DNA of 35,304 nucleotides. It comes from Streptomycetaceae bacterium. Lineage in GTDB: Bacteria; Actinomycetota; Actinomycetes; Nanopelagicales; Nanopelagicaceae. Made by a program: the position numbers and the translations under genes. Below are positions 28,932 to 35,304 of the stretch, piece by piece (position 1 is the first letter of the stretch; the number at the start of each line of letters is the position of its first letter). The notes beneath the pieces are model-generated. The model did not search any database and was not told where the DNA came from. It saw only the letters and a program-made list of their open reading frames with translations. The stretch covers positions 1-35,304 of the forward strand of contig QYPT01000032.1 of assembly GCA_007280125.1 (NCBI GenBank). Direction: 5' to 3'.

Positions 28932-30288
28932 GCAGGCACGGGCTGGAGTGGACACCTTCAAGAAGCCGCGTCCCGATGCCTCCAGAGTTCTCGCTTTTGA
29001 AGTCTTTAGCGAGGTAAATCAGGGGCAGGCATACGCAAATCTAATTCTTCCTAGGGCTTTATCGGAGAGCAATTTAGAACTTAGAGATAGAGCTTTCGTT
29101 ACTGAGTTAGTTTATGGATCATTGAGAATGCAGGGCCGGCATGACTGGATTTTGCAACAAGTCAGTGATCGCCCATGGAATGAAGTGGATGCAGGGATCG
29201 TAAATGTCGCGCGCCTGGGAGTACACCAACTATTTGAAATGCGAGTTCCTACCCACGCAGCAGTATCTGCGACAGTGGAGCTGGCTCGCAAAGTTGTAGG
29301 GGAAGCAAAGGCATCGTATGTCAACGCATTACTTCGAAAAGTCAGCGGCAAGACTTTAGAACAATGGTTGGAACCGTTAGAGCTTGTTGAAGATCGCATC
29401 GCTCAACTTGCTGTCCGCTATTCGCACCCCGAATGGATTGTTTCTGCCTATTTCGATTTACTGCGCGAGAGTGATGAGGTGGCGCTGGCTCTTGCTGCCA
29501 ACAACATACCTGCGGTGCCTACCCTTGTTGCGTGGCCTGGACGATCTACTCAGCAAGAGTTGGTTGATTTAGGTGGGGTCGCAACACTCTATTCACCATA
29601 CGGAGCATCTTCACCAAGTATGCCCGGCGACCTCGATCTTATTCGTACGCGCTACGCCGGTGTTCAAGATGAAGGTTCGCAACTAGTGGCACACGTATTT
29701 GCACAAGCAGCACAAGCACAGCAGTCATGGCTGGATCTGTGTGCAGGACCTGGTGGCAAAGCAGCGCTGATTTCGAGTATCGCCTCTGAGACAGATAAAT
29801 CTTTTACCGCAAATGAGATTTCTGATGTTCGAGCAAATCTTGTAGAGCAAGTTGTGGCCAAGGGACGAGTATGGGTTGGGGATGGTCGCGCTATTGCTGA
29901 TCACGAAGAAATATTTGGTGCCGTGATTGCAGATGTTCCATGCACTGGCATAGGAGCGCTAAGACGACGACCAGAGGTTCGATGGAGACGCAAGGCATCC
30001 GATTTAGCTGGGCTCTCGCAACTCCAAGGTGAGTTATTAGATAGCGCTATAGGAGTAACCGAAGTCGGGGGCGTAATCGCCTATGCAACATGTTCTCCGC
30101 ATTTAGCCGAGACTAAAGTTCAAGTGAATTCTGCGCTAAAGCGCCATCCAGGGATTGTTCAGATTGATGTGGCTCCTTACCTGCCCGCTAATCTACAAGG
30201 GGCTACTTCGGGCCAATCCATGCAATTGTGGACGCATAGGCAAGGAACAGATGCGATGTTCCTAGCCCTTTTTCGCCGGGTTTCATAG
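28912..30288 (+). CDS. rsmB: 16S rRNA (cytosine(967)-C(5))-methyltransferase RsmB
   Basis: SAM-dependent m5C methyltransferase of the NOL1/NOP2/Sun family. An N-terminal NusB-like RNA-binding domain (DASRVLAFEVFSEVNQGQAYA to about residue 150) precedes a Rossmann methyltransferase domain. The SAM loop is LDLCAGPGGKAALIS. The two catalytic-type cysteines are in ADVPCTGIGALRRRPEVRWRR and YATCSPHLAET. I prefer the TTG at 28912 because AAGGGG lies six bases upstream. The in-frame ATG at 28897 and GTG at 28882 are alternatives that lengthen the overlap with fmt. Confidence 0.92.
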   Translation: MSQPTGKQARAGVDTFKKPRPDASRVLAFEVFSEVNQGQAYANLILPRALSESNLELRDRAFVTELVYGSLRMQGRHDWILQQVSDRPWNEVDAGIVNVARLGVHQLFEMRVPTHAAVSATVELARKVVGEAKASYVNALLRKVSGKTLEQWLEPLELVEDRIAQLAVRYSHPEWIVSAYFDLLRESDEVALALAANNIPAVPTLVAWPGRSTQQELVDLGGVATLYSPYGASSPSMPGDLDLIRTRYAGVQDEGSQLVAHVFAQAAQAQQSWLDLCAGPGGKAALISSIASETDKSFTANEISDVRANLVEQVVAKGRVWVGDGRAIADHEEIFGAVIADVPCTGIGALRRRPEVRWRRKASDLAGLSQLQGELLDSAIGVTEVGGVIAYATCSPHLAETKVQVNSALKRHPGIVQIDVAPYLPANLQGATSGQSMQLWTHRQGTDAMFLALFRRVS

Positions 30289-30297
30289 TCCTTTCTA

Positions 30298-30303
30298 TAG
30301 AAT
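30298..30303 (+). promoter_or_regulatory. Probable -10 element (TAGAAT) for leaderless rpe
   Basis: TAGAAT, within TATAGAAT, ends six bases before the rpe ATG and no Shine-Dalgarno is present. A weak -35-like TTCGCC lies upstream (30272-30277). Confidence 0.4.
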
Positions 30304-30309
30304 CAGCTC

Positions 30310-30975
30310 ATGCCGCACGAGATTCGAATTACGCCAAGCATTCTTAACGCAAATTTGGATGACTTGGATAATGAAATCCGCAGGATCGCTTCGGTGTCAG
30401 ATTTAGTGCATCTTGATGTTATGGACAATCAATTTGTTCCGAATTTTACTTTTGATTTTGATACTGCGTCAAAGATTATTAAGCAAAGTGTCCTACCAGT
30501 AGATGCTCATCTGATGGTTTTAGATGCAGATAACGTTGCTCCTGCTTATGCCGAGATAGGTTGCGCAAGTGTTACTTTGCATGTTGAGGCGACACAGGAT
30601 GTTCCGGGAACCTTGCGAGCAATTCGTAAAGCGGGCTCTCGTGCAGGTTTAGCCGTTAAACCTGGAACTGACATTGCCGAATACGCACAGGTGATTGATC
30701 TAGTAGATATGTTCTTGATTATGACTGTAGAGCCAGGCTTTGGTGGCCAATCTTTTATGAGCGATATGTTGGAGAAGGTAACTCGAACAAAGCGCATTAT
30801 TGGTGATCGACCAATTTGGTTGCAGGTTGATGGCGGCATTTCTCTTGAAACCATAGAAATGGCAACTCGGGCAGGGGCAGATACTTTCGTGGCAGGTAGT
30901 GCGGTCTTTAGGGCAGATGATCCAGCGCTGATGGTCACTAAATTGCGCGCTTTGGCGCAAGCTGTGGAAGACTAA
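30310..30975 (+). CDS. rpe: Ribulose-phosphate 3-epimerase
   Basis: Interconverts ribulose 5-phosphate and xylulose 5-phosphate in the pentose phosphate pathway. The 221-residue TIM barrel has TPSILNANLDDL, the metal and catalytic motif HLDVMDNQFVPN, DAHLMV, TVEPGFGGQSF and VDGGIS. The stop is only six bases before the FMN riboswitch begins. In related actinobacteria rpe is followed by riboflavin synthesis genes; here only a transporter follows. Confidence 0.97.
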   Translation: MPHEIRITPSILNANLDDLDNEIRRIASVSDLVHLDVMDNQFVPNFTFDFDTASKIIKQSVLPVDAHLMVLDADNVAPAYAEIGCASVTLHVEATQDVPGTLRAIRKAGSRAGLAVKPGTDIAEYAQVIDLVDMFLIMTVEPGFGGQSFMSDMLEKVTRTKRIIGDRPIWLQVDGGISLETIEMATRAGADTFVAGSAVFRADDPALMVTKLRALAQAVED

Positions 30976-30981
30976 GGACGT

Positions 30982-31101
30982 TGTTCCGGGGGTCGGTGTA
31001 AATCCGAACCGGCGGTAAGAGTCCGCGACCCGATCACATCCAGTGGTCGGTTGACTTGGCGAAATTCCAAGACCGACAGTTAGAGTCTGGATAAAGGGAC
31101 A
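30982..31101 (+). promoter_or_regulatory. FMN riboswitch (RFN element)
   Basis: FMN-sensing aptamer upstream of a riboflavin transporter gene. The closing helix P1 pairs TGTTCC (30982-30987) with GGGACA (31096-31101). Conserved core segments are GGTCGG...CCGAACCGGCGGTAA, GTCCGCGACCC, CTTGG...CCAAG and GACCGACAGTTAGAGTCTGGAT. A variable hairpin CCGATCAC/GTGGTCGG lies between them. All expected helices of the class are present. FMN binding is expected to lower expression of the downstream gene. Confidence 0.95.
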
Positions 31102-31105
31102 CATT

Positions 31106-31132
31106 GAATGGGTTGGCTTTGCCTACCCATTC
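31106..31132 (+). promoter_or_regulatory. Hairpin directly after the FMN aptamer (expression platform)
   Basis: GAATGGGT (31106-31113) pairs with ACCCATTC (31125-31132), extended inward by GGC/GCC around a TTT loop. It starts four bases after P1. No T-tract follows, so it does not look like an intrinsic terminator. It may switch with the ribosome-site hairpin at 31155-31178. Confidence 0.6.
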
Positions 31133-31154
31133 CTTGAGTGCTTTGCGTTTGCCC

Positions 31155-31178
31155 CCCTTTTGCATTTCTACGAAAGGG
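31155..31178 (+). promoter_or_regulatory. Potential Shine-Dalgarno-sequestering hairpin before ribM
   Basis: CCCTTT (31155-31160) can pair with AAAGGG (31173-31178), which is the ribosome binding site four bases before the ATG at 31183. This suggests translational control by the riboswitch. Confidence 0.5.
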
Positions 31179-31182
31179 AAAA

Positions 31183-31848
31183 ATGTCAGTTATCAATTGG
31201 TTACTCAATGAACAAGTTCACTTTGGCTCAAAGGCCATCTATTGGCGTGAAATTATCGGTGGCTCCTTCGGTCTTGCCAGTGCAATTCTTGGGATGCGCC
31301 GCAAAGTAAGCGCGTGGCCTATCGGCATTATCGGAGACGGACTACTTTTCACCGTCTTTCTCGGAGCGGTTTTCAATACCACTACAAACACCGCGAATTT
31401 CTACGGTCAAGCGGGTCGCAATCTACTGTTGATTATCGTCAGTGTTTACGGGTGGATTCGTTGGGTGGGTTTGCGATCAAAAGATGATTCTCGTCCTGCA
31501 GTGAGCCCTCGATGGACTACTCGAAACGAAAAGGCTTACTTGATTCCTGCGGTTATCGTTTTCTACGTTATCTCGTATTACATCTTTAAAGCCTTAGGTG
31601 AATCTGGGGCTTGGTTGCGCGTAGATACATGGATCTTCACCGGTACGGCGTTAGCAACGTATGGAATGAGTCGTGGCTACGTTGAATTCTGGTTGGTATG
31701 GATTGCTGTTGACGCCGTTGGAGTGCCTTTCGCATTCAAGAATGGCTATTACCCAACTGGCACCCTGTATGCGATTTATCTTCCCTTTGTGGTGTGGGGA
31801 TTCATTTCGTGGCTACGAATTAGCAAACTAGAGAAGGTTTTACGCTAA
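31183..31848 (+). CDS. ribM: PnuC-family riboflavin transporter (RibM/PnuX type)
   Basis: Predicted riboflavin uptake facilitator in the cytoplasmic membrane. The 221-residue protein has about seven hydrophobic segments (near 22-38, 43-63, 75-96, 118-136, 148-162, 167-184, 192-210). It has PnuC-like features such as NFYGQAGRNLLLIIVSVYGW and the C-terminal FKNGYYPTGTLYAIYLPF. Vitamin specificity comes from the FMN riboswitch upstream; PnuC itself carries nicotinamide riboside. I chose the ATG at 31183, which has AAAGGG in front. An in-frame upstream start at 31138 would put the ribosome-site hairpin inside the gene. Confidence 0.9.
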   Translation: MSVINWLLNEQVHFGSKAIYWREIIGGSFGLASAILGMRRKVSAWPIGIIGDGLLFTVFLGAVFNTTTNTANFYGQAGRNLLLIIVSVYGWIRWVGLRSKDDSRPAVSPRWTTRNEKAYLIPAVIVFYVISYYIFKALGESGAWLRVDTWIFTGTALATYGMSRGYVEFWLVWIAVDAVGVPFAFKNGYYPTGTLYAIYLPFVVWGFISWLRISKLEKVLR

Positions 31849-31878
31849 ATGAGTACGCATAGAGATTGATGCTTCCAG

Positions 31879-31884
31879 TAAAGT
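31879..31884 (+). promoter_or_regulatory. Possible -10 element (TAAAGT) for leaderless hisE
   Basis: TAAAGT ends six bases before the hisE ATG. No properly spaced Shine-Dalgarno is seen. The -35 region is weak. Confidence 0.35.
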
Positions 31885-31890
31885 AAAGGC

Positions 31891-32154
31891 ATGAAGACAT
31901 TCGAGGACCTCTGGGCGCAGTTGCAAGAGATTTCACAGACTCGCCCGGAGGGTTCCGGAACTATTCGATTGCTTGATGGCGGCGTTCACGAAATCGGAAA
32001 GAAGATTTTGGAGGAGGCCGGTGAAGTATGGATCGCCGCAGAACACGAGGGCGATGATGCTTTGGCGCAGGAGATAAGTCAGTTGCTCTATAACGTGCAG
32101 ACAATGATGATCGCTAGAGGGATTTCTCTCGAAAACGTTTACAAATACTTGTAG
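31891..32154 (+). CDS. hisE: Phosphoribosyl-ATP pyrophosphatase
   Basis: Second step of histidine synthesis: hydrolyses phosphoribosyl-ATP to phosphoribosyl-AMP. The 87-residue all-helical protein has the MazG-like metal-binding motif [18 protein letters not shown] and a later [13 protein letters not shown] segment. Its stop codon is part of the Shine-Dalgarno region of hisG, which starts eight bases later. Adjacent hisE-hisG is the usual actinobacterial arrangement; other his genes are elsewhere. Confidence 0.94.
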   Translation: MKTFEDLWAQLQEISQTRPEGSGTIRLLDGGVHEIGKKILEEAGEVWIAAEHEGDDALAQEISQLLYNVQTMMIARGISLENVYKYL

Positions 32155-32161
32155 GAGTGAG

Positions 32162-33007
32162 ATGTTAAGAATTGCAATTCCCAACAAAGGCTCTCTTTCT
32201 GATTCTGCGACCGAAATTCTAAGAGAGGCTGGTTATCGCCAGCGTACCGATATGAGGGACTTGGTCCTCCTGGATCCCGAGAATGACGTAGAGTTTTACT
32301 ATCTGCGACCTAGGGATATTGCGCTCTATGTGGGCTCTGGTGAATTAGAAGCGGGAATTACAGGGCGAGATTTGCTCATTGATTCAGCGGCTGCCGCGGA
32401 GGAAATATTAGAACTAGATTTTGGTCAATCTACTTTTCGATTCGCGGGAAGCCAAAATAAAGAATGGACCCTTGGCGATATTGCGGGCAAGCGCGTTGCT
32501 ACTGCCTATCCAGGGCTTGTTGAAGATTACTTATCTAAAGCTGGTATCTCCGCAACAGTTGTTCGTTTAGATGGAGCGGTAGAGAGCAGCGTCCGTCTAG
32601 GGGTGGCAGATCTTATTGCTGATGTTGTGAGCACCGGAAATACGCTTCGGCAGGCGGGTTTAAAGATTTTCGGAGAACCCATTTTAAAGAGTGAAGCAGT
32701 TTTGATTCATCGCAAAGAGAGTGAAGTTAGCGGTGTTTTGGAAATTCTTATTCGACGATTGCAGGGTGTTGTAACCGCTAGACAGTATGTACTCATGGAT
32801 TACGACGTTCCTCAAGAGTGTTTGGAAGTTGCATGCGCAATGACTCCAGGATTGGAGTCGCCGACGATTTCTCCTCTGCAGAAAACAGGGTGGATGGCAG
32901 TTCGCGCAATGGTTCTACGTAAAGACACGAATCGTTTGATGGATGAACTGTGGTCCTTGGGAGCACGTGGAATTCTAGTAACGGATATTCACGCCTGCAG
33001 ACTTTGA
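32162..33007 (+). CDS. hisG: ATP phosphoribosyltransferase, long form
   Basis: First and feedback-regulated step of histidine synthesis: joins ATP and PRPP. The 281-residue protein is the long HisG form. A periplasmic-binding-like catalytic domain (LRIAIPNKGSLSDSA, DLIADVVSTGNTLRQAGL as PRPP loop) is followed by a C-terminal ACT-like regulatory domain (after about 205, with VPQECLEVACAMTPGLESPT) expected to bind histidine. Shine-Dalgarno AGGAG at 32153-32157. Its 3' end overlaps the convergent serB by 19 bases. Confidence 0.96.
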   Translation: MLRIAIPNKGSLSDSATEILREAGYRQRTDMRDLVLLDPENDVEFYYLRPRDIALYVGSGELEAGITGRDLLIDSAAAAEEILELDFGQSTFRFAGSQNKEWTLGDIAGKRVATAYPGLVEDYLSKAGISATVVRLDGAVESSVRLGVADLIADVVSTGNTLRQAGLKIFGEPILKSEAVLIHRKESEVSGVLEILIRRLQGVVTARQYVLMDYDVPQECLEVACAMTPGLESPTISPLQKTGWMAVRAMVLRKDTNRLMDELWSLGARGILVTDIHACRL

Positions 33008-34191
33008 TTGTCGGCTTCTTCTACATCTTCGCGAGCAATTCCCATGAGGTATAAAACGGAATCTAAATAGGGAGCCGATACAGCACTGTCAGCTGCAGCT
33101 CGGACGGCGGGCTTTGCATTGAAAGCGATACCTAGTCCAGCTGCGGTAATCATGTCCAAATCGTTTGCTCCATCGCCAATGGCAATCGTTTGCTCCATCG
33201 CCACGCCGGCCATTTTTGCGAACTCTCGCAATGCAACAGCTTTAGCAGGGCGATCAATGATTGGTCCAAGCAATGTGCCAGTTAGCGCTCCATCAACTAT
33301 CTCTAAAGAATTAGCCCGATATAGCTCGATCCCTAATTCCTTAATAAGGGGTTCGATCACTTCGATGAACCCGCCAGAGACAATGGCGACAGTATGTCCC
33401 AATCGCTGGAGGGTTCGAATAAGAGTGCGCGCTCCTGGCGTTAGCGTTATTTCCGAACGCACATCCTGCAAAACGTGCGCAGGTAGCCCTTTAAGTAGTC
33501 CTACTCGTTGGCGAAGTGATGCTTCGAAATCGATCTCGCCGCGCATCGCACGAGCAGTAATTTCAATCACTTGGTCAGCAACACCTGCTTTAGCTGCAAG
33601 GAGCTCTATAACTTCCTGAGCAATGAGAGTGGAATCGACATCCATGATTACTAATTTCTTAGCCCATCGCATCAGCCCGCCTTCTTGGACCGTTAAATCG
33701 ACGGAGAACTCTGCCGAAATCTTTGAAAGATCGGTATGGATTTGCTTTTGCGTTGCACCCGAAACAACAAACTCTACGGCGGTAATTGGATAAGAAGCAG
33801 TTCTATGTATGCGTTCAATATTTGCGCCGTGTTCGGAGATCGCACCTGCTATAGCCGCAACAGCTTCCGGCTTCATAGGGTTTGCAAGAGCGACAATGTG
33901 CAAGAGTCCAGACTTTGCTGCAATAGATTCTGGTTGCATTGCTGAAAAAGAGGTAGCGATATCAACACCCAACTCTTGGGCGCAAGCATTGAGGTCGGCT
34001 TCAATCGCCGATGCATGGGCTTTGTTGAGGCCGATGAGAGCAGTAAGGATTAACCGTTCACGGATTACAACTTGTTCGATATCAATAATGGTGACCGCAA
34101 AAGGGGATAGGGCCCCAAATAGTTTTTGGGTAATTCCGGGCGCATCAACCCCAGTAAGTAGGATCAATCCTGTGTAGGTTTCTTCTGCCAT
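32989..34191 (-). CDS. serB: Phosphoserine phosphatase with two N-terminal ACT domains
   Basis: Last step of serine synthesis: dephosphorylates phosphoserine. The 400-residue protein has two ACT-like domains (about 5-80 and 95-170) followed by a HAD phosphatase domain. The domain has the nucleophile motif DVDST (D184, D186), SGGF, a conserved Lys in RPAKAVAL and IGDGANDLDMI. The architecture matches mycobacterial SerB2 and suggests allosteric control by an amino acid. It is divergent from an ABC ATPase, as in mycobacteria, and overlaps hisG tail to tail. Confidence 0.96.
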   Translation of the reverse strand: MAEETYTGLILLTGVDAPGITQKLFGALSPFAVTIIDIEQVVIRERLILTALIGLNKAHASAIEADLNACAQELGVDIATSFSAMQPESIAAKSGLLHIVALANPMKPEAVAAIAGAISEHGANIERIHRTASYPITAVEFVVSGATQKQIHTDLSKISAEFSVDLTVQEGGLMRWAKKLVIMDVDSTLIAQEVIELLAAKAGVADQVIEITARAMRGEIDFEASLRQRVGLLKGLPAHVLQDVRSEITLTPGARTLIRTLQRLGHTVAIVSGGFIEVIEPLIKELGIELYRANSLEIVDGALTGTLLGPIIDRPAKAVALREFAKMAGVAMEQTIAIGDGANDLDMITAAGLGIAFNAKPAVRAAADSAVSAPYLDSVLYLMGIAREDVEEADNQSLQA

Positions 34192-34197
34192 TGGCCC

Positions 34198-34203
34198 AGT
34201 TTA
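34198..34203 (-). promoter_or_regulatory. Possible -10 element (TAAACT on minus strand) for leaderless serB
   Basis: On the minus strand the sequence TATAAACT precedes the serB ATG. TAAACT ends six bases, and TATAAA eight bases, before it. No Shine-Dalgarno is present, so a leaderless transcript is likely. Confidence 0.4.
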
Positions 34204-34238
34204 TAGCGAAAATGCAGTAGCTAAAGCACAATTACCAC

Positions 34239-34244
34239 TATCTT
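34239..34244 (+). promoter_or_regulatory. Possible -10 element (TATCTT) for the ABC ATPase gene
   Basis: TATCTT lies ten bases before the ATG at 34255, in the 63-base divergent region shared with serB. Transcription would begin about 4 bases before the start codon. No Shine-Dalgarno is visible. Confidence 0.35.
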
Positions 34245-34254
34245 GTACGTACTT

Positions 34255-35043
34255 ATGAGTGGTCAAAAAGTTCTTTCAATAAAGAACGTTTCCGTGCAAC
34301 GCGGTGAACGCACGATTTTGGGACCCATTGATTTTGCCGTTTCCGAAGGGGAGCGTTGGGTCATTCTGGGGCCTAACGGAGCAGGCAAATCCACATTATT
34401 GAAATTACTTGCAGCAATGAGTTTCCCAAGTTTTGGTTCAGTTGAAATACTTGGTGAGATATTGGGCAAGGTAGATGTATTCGAGTTACGGCCTCGAGTT
34501 GGTTTCTGCAGCTCTTTGTTGGCTGAAAATATTCCCGAGGATGAGTTAGTACGAGATGTTGTGCTAACTGCGGCCTACGCGATAATAGGACGCTGGAACG
34601 AAGATTACGATTTATGGGATGAATCGCGCGCAGTTGCGCTATTAACGACTTTTGGAGTCCGTGATTTAAAGGACCATGAATTCAGAACACTCAGCGAAGG
34701 GGAGAGAAAACGCGTTCAAATATGTCGCGCTCTCATGGCCGACCCAGAGGTTTTACTCTTGGATGAACCGGCAGCTGGTTTAGATTTGGGTGGTCGTGAA
34801 GATCTATTGAGTCGATTTGCTGCCTTCTCTAGAGATACGAGTTCCCCAGTGACGATTCTGGTTACGCATCACATTGAAGAAATACCAGAAGGGACGACCC
34901 ACGCCTTATTGATTAAAGATGGCGTAATAGCGGTTTCTGGTCCAGTTGCCCAGGTGATCACAAGTGAACATATAAGCGCTGTTTTTGGTCTTCCGATACA
35001 TGTAACTCAAGAAGGTTCACGTTTCTTTGCCCGCGCACAATAG
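34255..35043 (+). CDS. ABC-type ATP-binding protein (orphan, serB-linked)
   Basis: ATPase subunit of an ABC system, cytoplasmic. The 262-residue protein has Walker A GPNGAGKS (39-46), signature LSEGE (146-150), Walker B LLLDEP (167-172) and an H-loop His in VTHHIEE. No membrane permease or binding protein is encoded beside it, so its partner and substrate are unknown. A homologous ABC ATPase gene sits next to serB2 in mycobacteria. I chose the ATG at 34255. The in-frame TTG at 34243 falls inside the likely promoter. Confidence 0.9.
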   Translation: MSGQKVLSIKNVSVQRGERTILGPIDFAVSEGERWVILGPNGAGKSTLLKLLAAMSFPSFGSVEILGEILGKVDVFELRPRVGFCSSLLAENIPEDELVRDVVLTAAYAIIGRWNEDYDLWDESRAVALLTTFGVRDLKDHEFRTLSEGERKRVQICRALMADPEVLLLDEPAAGLDLGGREDLLSRFAAFSRDTSSPVTILVTHHIEEIPEGTTHALLIKDGVIAVSGPVAQVITSEHISAVFGLPIHVTQEGSRFFARAQ

Positions 35044-35069
35044 ATATTTACATTTTAGTTCAATGTAGA

Positions 35070-35110
35070 TAAATAAGGCCCGAGATGATTTCCATCCCGG
35101 GCCTTATTTA
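35070..35110. terminator. Bidirectional intrinsic terminator
   Basis: A 13-base-pair stem pairs 35070-35082 (TAAATAAGGCCCG) with 35098-35110 (CGGGCCTTATTTA). An inner GATG/CATC extension closes a five-base loop. T-rich flanks occur on both strands. It lies between the ABC ATPase gene and the convergent permease gene and can serve both. Confidence 0.85.
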
Positions 35111-35124
35111 TTACTTATCTATTG

Positions 35125-35304
35125 TTATCCAACCCATGTGTTGATAGGGCCAGATAGGAAGTAGACGATAAATAGACCTGTTACCAACATCAACAGAGGA
35201 TGAATTTCCTTGCGTCGACCTTGGACCATGCGAATAACTACGTGAGATATAAATCCTGCACCGATTCCCACTGAGATGCTGTAGGTAAATGGCATCAAGA
35301 TAAT
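35125..35304 (-). CDS. NCS2-family purine permease, AzgA-like (C-terminal fragment, cut by window edge)
   Basis: The minus strand encodes the last 59 residues of a membrane protein, ending WVG at the stop at 35125-35127. The visible part reads MPFTYSISVGIGAGFISHV, then a basic loop RRKEIHPLL, then a hydrophobic helix ending VYFLSGPIN. This is the C-terminal end expected of guanine/hypoxanthine permeases of the AzgA/PbuG group. The start lies to the right of the window. Substrate is inferred from family resemblance of a short fragment only. Confidence 0.8.
   Translation of the reverse strand: MILMPFTYSISVGIGAGFISHVVIRMVQGRRKEIHPLLMLVTGLFIVYFLSGPINTWVG

Noticed and set aside
30943-30960. Inverted repeat TTGCGC...GCGCAA just before the end of rpe
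   Set aside because: Six-base stem inside conserved coding sequence with no T-tract. It is too weak to call a terminator in front of the riboswitch, though it could be tested.
1-35304. CRISPR arrays, insertion sequences, prophage or attachment sites
   Set aside because: No regularly spaced repeats, transposase or integrase motifs, or target-site duplications were seen. Gene content is housekeeping throughout.

Overview
The window looks like a chromosomal segment of a streamlined, low-to-moderate GC actinobacterium. My best guess is the freshwater acI group (Candidatus Planktophila/Nanopelagicus, order Nanopelagicales). I base this on three things: actinobacterial markers (an mIHF domain, a BldD homologue, a PriA without ATPase motifs, a RibM/PnuX-type transporter, the alaS-ruvX-mltG-aro-efp-nusB-bldD-pyr gene order), a base composition that by eye is well below the usual actinobacterial GC, and extreme compaction. 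The taxon is an inference from gene content; no marker tree was computed.

Layout. 1-1860: FtsH-like membrane AAA protease, probably open at the left edge. 1949-6446: small membrane DUF948 protein, alaS, ruvX, mltG. 6443-10495: shikimate block aroE-aroC-aroK-aroB-aroQ. 10571-11553: efp-nusB. 11531-12055 (minus): bldD-like regulator, overlapping nusB tail to tail. 12154-21888: pyrimidine operon pyrR-pyrB-pyrC-carA-carB-pyrK-pyrD-pyrF behind a PyrR-binding leader. It supplies every de novo UMP step except pyrE. 21916-25490: an mIHF-guanylate kinase fusion, rpoZ, coaBC, metK. 25503-30975: degenerate priA, def, fmt, rsmB, rpe. 30982-31848: an FMN riboswitch and a PnuC-family riboflavin transporter. 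31891-33007: hisE-hisG. 32989-34191 (minus): serB, overlapping hisG tail to tail. 34255-35043: orphan ABC ATPase, divergent from serB. 35070-35110: bidirectional terminator. 35125-35304 (minus): 3' end of an NCS2 purine permease.

Almost every gene is housekeeping. Neighbours commonly overlap by ATGA, GTGA or TAGTG junctions, implying translational coupling within the aro, pyr and def-fmt runs. There is no insertion sequence, phage gene, CRISPR array, tRNA or rRNA, and no gene-free stretch over 300 bases.

The most notable points are: (i) a single reading frame joining the nucleoid protein mIHF to guanylate kinase; (ii) an FMN riboswitch and riboflavin transporter standing alone between rpe and hisE, where related actinobacteria carry riboflavin biosynthesis genes; (iii) a divergent FtsH-like protease with large insertions in the AAA core; (iv) a recurrent -10-like hexamer exactly 6 nt upstream of several start codons, suggesting widespread leaderless transcription; and (v) a BldD homologue that keeps the complete c-di-GMP signature.
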